A stretch of 9,400 bases of DNA from Anaerolineae bacterium. GTDB taxonomy: Bacteria; Chloroflexota; Anaerolineae; JAFGEY01. Of the stretch, positions 4,701 through 9,400 are shown piece by piece (position 1 is the first letter of the stretch; each line of letters begins with the position of its first letter). The notes beneath the pieces are model-generated. The model made no database searches and had not been told where the DNA came from. It worked only from the letters and a program-made list of their open reading frames with translations. The DNA lies in the NCBI GenBank assembly GCA_016931365.1, contig JAFGEY010000088.1:1-9400 (forward strand), given 5' to 3'. Both the position numbers and the translations under genes were made by a program.

Positions 4701-7700
4701 ATGGACGAGCGTGAAATTCTGAGTCGGATTATTCCCTATGTGCCGCCGTACTGGGTGCGACAGGCGCTATCTGCTCCTGCACACACACTAGTGGGGCATG
4801 AAGAGCGCATCTTTGCCGCGGTGCTCTTTGTCGATATTTCCGGTTTTACGCCAATGACCGAAGCATTGTCGCAACAGGGACGTGAGGGCATTGAGGAACT
4901 GTCGGCGATCCTCGATCTCTATTTTACGGTGATGTCCGAGCCGGTGCTCGACCTGGGCGGCGATGTGGTCAAGTTTGCCGGCGACGCACTGATTGTGGCT
5001 TTTCCCATTCAGCCTGACCTCGGCGATGCGCACCTGGGATCAGCGGTCGAGTGCGCATTGCGCATGCAGACGGCGATGGCCAAATTTGCCAGCGTGCATA
5101 CATCAGCGGGCGATTTTCCCCTGCGGATGAAGATTGGCATCGGCGAGGGCGCGATTTACAATACCACCGTCGGCGATGAAGCAGGCGAGATGCAGCCAGT
5201 TTTTGCCGGGCTGCCGCTGGCACGCTGCCAGCAGGCCGAAGACCGCGCTTTAGCGGGCGAGATCGTTGTTGATGCGGGAGTGGCGCGGCGCATTCCGGGC
5301 CACCTGGAGATCGGCGAGGCGCGAGGCACGTTTCGACCTGTCCTCGGTGGGAGCGATCTGCCAACTTTGCCGCCCGTTTGTCCGATTGATGTAGAACTGC
5401 TCGACGCCGACCCCGCTGTCGAACTGATCCAGCGTCTCAAGCCCTACCTGCCGTTGCAGCTCGTCCAGCGCATCCGTCAGGGGCAGACCGGCGTCTTTGG
5501 CGAGCATCGTCTGGTGACGGTGATGTTTGTCAAGTTTGGCGGGCTGAATTATGACTGGGAACCCCAGGTCGGCGAGACGCTGCAGATCTATTTCAATGTG
5601 ATGCAGGACTGCGTCGCGCGCTATGGCGGACGACTGAACGAGGTCGATATCGGCTCCAGCGGTGGGACACTGGTGATTTTTTTCGGCGCGCCGACTGCTC
5701 ACGAGGATGATGAATTGCACGCCATCTCTTGTGCCTGGGAGATGCAGCAGGCCGTCTCGCAGGTGCGGATGCGGGCTGGTTTGGCGGCACAAAATCTGCG
5801 GCAGAGCATCGGCATCAGCACCGGGGCGCTTTTTGTGGGCGATGTTGGCGGGCCGCTGCGCCGTGTCTATGCGGCGGTCGGCGACGAAGTGAACCTGGCT
5901 GCCAGGTTGATGAATCTGGCCGAATGGGGCGAGGTGGTGGTCACGCGTCTGATTCAAAAACGCTGTGCGGCTCGCTTTGAGTTTGAAAGTATGGGCGAAG
6001 TGAGGCTCAAAGGCAAAGCCGAACCGGTGCCGGTGTTTGCCCTGCTCGCGCCCAGGATGGATAGCTCTGATGAGCACATTGTCTCACAGTGGACCGAAAC
6101 AGGTCCGTTGTTGGGTCGGAGTGAGGAGCTAGAGACTATTTATGTTGTGCAGGAGCAGGCCTGGCAGGGTACGCCGCATTTGCTGCTCCTTTCGGGCGAG
6201 GCAGGGATCGGCAAATCGCGGCTGGTTGCCGAAGTGGTGCGTGGTTGGAGTGCGCGCGGCGGGTTGGCCCTGGTCGGCGACTGCCGCACCCAGCGCAGTC
6301 GCTCCGACTATGGTGCCTGGACCCACATTTTGTATGGTGCGCTCGGTGTGCAAGCGGATGATTCGCCGGAGCGCCAGCGAGAAAAGATCGAAAGCCAGTT
6401 GGTGATGCTTTCGCCCGAGTTGGCACATGACGCGGGCGTGTTTTTCGATTTGTTGGACATCCGATCGGCGGGCGGCGATCCGCTGGAGACACTCTTTTTG
6501 CCACAACGGCAGCATGTCCAGCGCCGCCGGGCTGTGGTGGGTCTGGTATGTGCATTGGCACGACGCCAACCGCTTCTTTTGGCCCTGGAAAACGTGCAGG
6601 ATGCGGGTGCGGCTTCCTTGACCTTGTTCAACGACCTGCTTCACGGCGTCGATGCGTTAGCCTTGTTGGTTTGCGTGGCTTATCGTCCTGTGCCCGATCT
6701 GGCGATCGACGTTGAGGCCATTTCGTCGACGCAGATGCAGATCGGGCCACTTGAGGAAGACGATTTTCAGGCGCTTGCTGCGCAGCGGCTCCGAGAGGCA
6801 GGGTTGGATTTTGATCTGGCTCCGCAGATTGCCGCGCGCGCGCACGGCAATCCGCTTTACCTGCACCAGCTCATCCGTATGATTGCCGAGTCGGCGGATG
6901 AAGGTGGCGCGCTGGACCGTGTGACTGTTCCAGAGGGGGTTCTGGAATTGATTCAATCCCAGATCGATCGGCTGGACGAAGACATCAAACTGACCCTGCG
7001 CGTGGCGGCGGTGATTGGCACGACATTTGACATCCATATTTTGCAGCGTGCGCACCCTTCATCGATCGCGATGCCTGCTCTTTCGGCCCAGTTGGCTGTG
7101 CTACAGCGAATGCAGTTGATATGCCCGACATCGATGGAAGGAGCTGCCGCATCCGTTCAAACTGATTACGTCTTTGTTCAAGCGATGGTCCAGCAAGTGA
7201 TCTATGATCGCCTGCTGAGCGCCGACCGCGAGCGTTTTCATCGTCGTGTGGCCGATGTACTAGAGATCGTTCACCAGGCCGATCTGTCGCCCTTTTTCGA
7301 GTCACTGGCCGACCATTTTGAGCGGGCCAGGGTGCCTTTCAAGGCTGCCTTTTATTGGCACAAAGCGGGCCGGCGTGCAGCAGAGGCCGGCGACGCGCAG
7401 CAGGCGCTTGCGCATTACACCCATGCGTGCGTGGTGCTGGACAAGTACGCACTCGATCGACAGCCCAAGATCGCGTCGGAGCAGGTGCGCCTGGAATTGT
7501 TGATCGATCGAGCGCGGGTGTACCAGACCTTGTTGGACAGCGCTGGTGCGCTCGAAGATTATGGTCGAGCCTTTCAACTTGCATCAGTGCAGGGGCGGCT
7601 TGATGTACAGGGCGATGCGCTGCTGCATACCGGGCAAATCGCGTTCGATCAGACTCGCTATCCCGATGCGCTGTATTATACTCGCCAGGCGGTACAGCGT

Positions 7701-8756
7701 TTTTCGGCTCTCCAGGATCGGGCAGCATTGGCACAGTCGTTAGTTCTGATTTCCAGAGCACACTTGCAGCAAGGGCATTTGGATGAGGCCGAACAAGACG
7801 TCCAGCAGGCCGTACAACTCGCGCCAGGGGGCGAGGCTGCAATCGAGACTCAGATTTTGCAGAGCCAAATCTGGCACAGGGTTGGTAGCCTGGATCGGGC
7901 GATCGATGCCTTGCAGGTGGTGCTCAGGCACAAGCAGGCCAGTTCGATGCCAGGCGTGCGCATTGCAGCGCTCGGGCAACTGGCCCTGGTGTTGCTCGAA
8001 CGCGGGCGGTGGGGGCAGGCGATTGAATTGGCACTGGAAGCAGTTGATCTGGGCCGCTCCGGCGGCGATCTCGATCTGGCCCAGGCGCATTGTTTCTGGG
8101 GGCAGGTGCTGACCCAGGTGGGCGCTTATGCTGAGGCCAGCGTATGTCTGAATGCGGCGGCTGATACGTTCATTCGCGCCCGGTCGCGGGTGAGATTGCA
8201 AGATTGCCTGTGGGTGCTCGGTGAGGCCCTTTTGGCGCAGGGTCAATACGAAGCGGCAGATGAACGGTTTCGCCAGACGTTGACACTGGCCCAGGAGAGT
8301 CATACAGTGCAAGTACTTGTGCGCACACAATTGGGGATGAGCAAATTGGCGGCTATCGATCGCGACTGGGCCGAAGAACAGCGTTTGTGCGCCGAGGCTC
8401 GGGCGTTGGCCCGGCGAGCCAACCTGCAACTGCTGACAGTCGAGGCGCGCCTGGGTTTGGCGCGCGCCTATTTGGGTCGGAAAACCTGGAAAGCCGCCCA
8501 GCGCGAGGCGCTGTTGGCGCGTGACAAGAGCTATCAATTGCGCTGGCCATACAATTTGTTTCGCGCCGAGGCGATGTTGGGCGAGGCGCTGGTTGGCCTT
8601 GAATCTCCTCAACGCGCGCAGCAGCATTTTCAAGAGGCCCGATTGCTGATCCTGCGTTTGGCCGACACGCTGCCCGAACCGTATCGGGCGATCTTTAGCA
8701 ATCGTCCCTACGTGCAGGTGATTCTCAACTCACCAGCCGTGGAGGCGCAGGCGTGA
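4701..8756 (+). CDS. Soluble-adenylyl-cyclase-like protein: two class III cyclase domains, P-loop ATPase, TPR region
   Basis: This 1351-residue cytoplasmic protein has the domain order of mammalian sAC (ADCY10). Cyclase domain C1 (about 37-200) carries FVDISGFT with D45 and VVKFAGDA with K91 and D95, matching the metal ligands D47/D99 and Lys95 of human sAC. C2 (about 268-450) lacks metal Asp residues, as expected, and keeps N398 and R402 in GDEVNLAAR (human N412/R416). Oddly, the adenine-recognition positions read E314 (human K334) and A391 (human T405), so ATP selectivity or activity is doubtful. The bicarbonate-site Arg176 aligns with Q177. An AAA_16-type ATPase follows (about 468-760): GEAGIGKS Walker A (499-506), a weak Walker B ending E630-N631, and GNPLYLHQ (716-723). 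From about 880 to 1340 come TPR-like helical repeats, probably for partner binding. The ATG at 4701 has an in-frame stop two codons upstream; its ribosome binding site is poor (AGGA 13 bases away). No membrane segments are seen. Confidence 0.9.
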   Translation: MDEREILSRIIPYVPPYWVRQALSAPAHTLVGHEERIFAAVLFVDISGFTPMTEALSQQGREGIEELSAILDLYFTVMSEPVLDLGGDVVKFAGDALIVAFPIQPDLGDAHLGSAVECALRMQTAMAKFASVHTSAGDFPLRMKIGIGEGAIYNTTVGDEAGEMQPVFAGLPLARCQQAEDRALAGEIVVDAGVARRIPGHLEIGEARGTFRPVLGGSDLPTLPPVCPIDVELLDADPAVELIQRLKPYLPLQLVQRIRQGQTGVFGEHRLVTVMFVKFGGLNYDWEPQVGETLQIYFNVMQDCVARYGGRLNEVDIGSSGGTLVIFFGAPTAHEDDELHAISCAWEMQQAVSQVRMRAGLAAQNLRQSIGISTGALFVGDVGGPLRRVYAAVGDEVNLAARLMNLAEWGEVVVTRLIQKRCAARFEFESMGEVRLKGKAEPVPVFALLAPRMDSSDEHIVSQWTETGPLLGRSEELETIYVVQEQAWQGTPHLLLLSGEAGIGKSRLVAEVVRGWSARGGLALVGDCRTQRSRSDYGAWTHILYGALGVQADDSPERQREKIESQLVMLSPELAHDAGVFFDLLDIRSAGGDPLETLFLPQRQHVQRRRAVVGLVCALARRQPLLLALENVQDAGAASLTLFNDLLHGVDALALLVCVAYRPVPDLAIDVEAISSTQMQIGPLEEDDFQALAAQRLREAGLDFDLAPQIAARAHGNPLYLHQLIRMIAESADEGGALDRVTVPEGVLELIQSQIDRLDEDIKLTLRVAAVIGTTFDIHILQRAHPSSIAMPALSAQLAVLQRMQLICPTSMEGAAASVQTDYVFVQAMVQQVIYDRLLSADRERFHRRVADVLEIVHQADLSPFFESLADHFERARVPFKAAFYWHKAGRRAAEAGDAQQALAHYTHACVVLDKYALDRQPKIASEQVRLELLIDRARVYQTLLDSAGALEDYGRAFQLASVQGRLDVQGDALLHTGQIAFDQTRYPDALYYTRQAVQRFSALQDRAALAQSLVLISRAHLQQGHLDEAEQDVQQAVQLAPGGEAAIETQILQSQIWHRVGSLDRAIDALQVVLRHKQASSMPGVRIAALGQLALVLLERGRWGQAIELALEAVDLGRSGGDLDLAQAHCFWGQVLTQVGAYAEASVCLNAAADTFIRARSRVRLQDCLWVLGEALLAQGQYEAADERFRQTLTLAQESHTVQVLVRTQLGMSKLAAIDRDWAEEQRLCAEARALARRANLQLLTVEARLGLARAYLGRKTWKAAQREALLARDKSYQLRWPYNLFRAEAMLGEALVGLESPQRAQQHFQEARLLILRLADTLPEPYRAIFSNRPYVQVILNSPAVEAQA
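8741..8745 (+). promoter_or_regulatory. Ribosome binding site for the GTG start at 8753
   Basis: A perfect GGAGG lies inside the end of the cyclase gene, seven bases before the GTG at 8753. It supports the overlapping GTG start of the glycosyltransferase gene and independent ribosome loading there. Confidence 0.75.
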
Positions 8757-9400
8757 TCGGTGGCTGGACGCGGGCGCATTGGCTCGTCGTGGGGTGTTGT
8801 CTGGGCGTCTTTGTCGCTGCCGGATTGATCGCCGACTGGGTCTTTGAACGCGTGCCACACCTGGAAGACGAGGTGGCCTATTTGTTTCAGGCGCAGGTCT
8901 TTGCTGCAGGCAAGCTCTACGTTGATGCGCCTTTTCACACCAATTGCTTTTTTGCGCCTTTTGTCCTCGATCATCAGGGGCATCGTTTCGGCAAGTATTC
9001 GCCGGGATGGCCTGCGCTGTTGGCCGTCGGTGTGCGTCTGGGGCAGCCGTGGTGGGTCAACGCCGGGTTTGCCGCACTGGCCGTGGCTTTGACCTTTCGC
9101 CTGGGCCGAGAGGTGTCGGATCGGCGCGCGGGGATTATTGCTGCTGTATTGGCCGCGACCTCACCGTTCGTGCTCTTGCTTGCCGGTTCACTGATGTCGC
9201 ACACATCTTGTCTGGCTTTTACAACCGCCTTTGTATGGTGCTTTCGGCGTTCGGTTGTGGCGGTTCGCCGATCACGGCTCTGGGCTCTAGTTGCCGGTGT
9301 GATGCTGGGCGCGGTTTTTGCCATTCGGCCCTACACGGCCCTGGCAGTGGGGTTCCCTGCTTTGTTGTATGGGTTGTGGCGGCTGTGGCGCGCCGGAGAG
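8753..9400 (+). CDS. GT39/ArnT-like membrane glycosyltransferase, N-terminal part (cut by window edge)
   Basis: The first 216 residues of a polytopic membrane protein are in the window, and the gene continues past the right edge. A hydrophobic segment at about 10-30 is followed by HLEDEVAYLFQAQ (36-48), whose acidic D39-E40 pair sits where GT-C fold enzymes of the PMT/ArnT family keep their catalytic Asp in the first periplasmic loop. Then come FGKYSPGWP (79-87) and further membrane segments at roughly 104-118, 125-146, 152-166, 176-191 and 194-210, with IRPYTA (191-196) typical of the family. Such enzymes move a sugar from a polyprenyl-phosphate donor onto a lipid or protein outside the membrane; donor and acceptor cannot be told here. 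The GTG start overlaps the cyclase stop as GTGA and has a perfect GGAGG seven bases upstream, so the two are translationally coupled. The C-terminal part is unseen, so the exact subfamily is open. Confidence 0.85.
   Translation, partial: MIGGWTRAHWLVVGCCLGVFVAAGLIADWVFERVPHLEDEVAYLFQAQVFAAGKLYVDAPFHTNCFFAPFVLDHQGHRFGKYSPGWPALLAVGVRLGQPWWVNAGFAALAVALTFRLGREVSDRRAGIIAAVLAATSPFVLLLAGSLMSHTSCLAFTTAFVWCFRRSVVAVRRSRLWALVAGVMLGAVFAIRPYTALAVGFPALLYGLWRLWRAGE

Noticed and set aside
5250..6077. A 275-codon open frame on the minus strand
   Set aside because: It is antisense to the two cyclase domains, whose motifs clearly mark the plus strand as coding; its translation is low-complexity His/Arg/Gln-rich.
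6700..8370. Repeated CGATCG palindromes in the cyclase gene, suggesting an HIP1-like or methylation signal
   Set aside because: They fall in varied frames and contexts in a gene rich in Asp, Ile and Arg codons; without a genome-wide count the enrichment cannot be told from codon use.
7740..8633. A 297-codon open frame on the minus strand
   Set aside because: It lies wholly inside the TPR region of the cyclase gene, has no recognisable domain or ribosome binding site, and is a shadow of GC-rich coding sequence.

Overview
The window is a GC-rich, gene-dense piece of a bacterial chromosome. Gene content and style suggest an environmental Chloroflexota-like lineage: an uncharacterised ABC-2 exporter trio, a radical SAM/LipM lipoate pair, a giant cyclase-ATPase-TPR protein, and CAGGAT-type intergenic palindromes. 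This assignment rests on protein style only, because no rRNA or marker gene is present. There are eight protein genes, two of them cut by the window edges. No tRNA, CRISPR array, insertion sequence or phage gene was seen.

Left part, minus strand (1-1913): an operon for an ABC-2 type exporter. In transcription order it holds two six-TM-type permeases one base apart, then an ATPase whose start lies at 204 and which runs off the left edge just after its Walker A motif. The 106-base gap before the ATPase holds a 17-bp perfect inverted repeat built from ACGTCAA units. A near-consensus sigma-70 promoter (TTGACA, 17 bases, TATAGT) drives the operon.

Divergent intergenic region (1914-2196): the leftward promoter, a 15-bp perfect palindrome of CAGGAT/ATCCTG units, then a strong rightward promoter (TTGACC, 17 bases, TATAAT) that leaves only about 11 bases of leader before a TTG start.

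Centre, plus strand (2197-4565): a compact three-gene operon. It encodes a biotin-synthase-like radical SAM protein (best guess a LipS2-type lipoyl synthase subunit), a LipM/LplA-family octanoyl/lipoyl protein transferase joined to it by a GTGA overlap, and a gamma-class carbonic anhydrase 15 bases further on. The first two plausibly place an octanoyl group on lipoyl domains and insert sulfur.

Right part, plus strand (4701-9400): a 1351-residue protein with the architecture of mammalian soluble adenylyl cyclase (two class III cyclase domains, a P-loop ATPase, a long TPR region). It is followed, through another GTGA overlap, by a GT39/ArnT-like membrane glycosyltransferase cut by the right edge. 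In the cyclase the metal-binding Asp pair and the transition-state Asn/Arg are present, but the two adenine-recognition positions read Glu and Ala. The neighbouring carbonic anhydrase invites a CO2/bicarbonate signalling hypothesis, which the missing bicarbonate-site Arg weakens.
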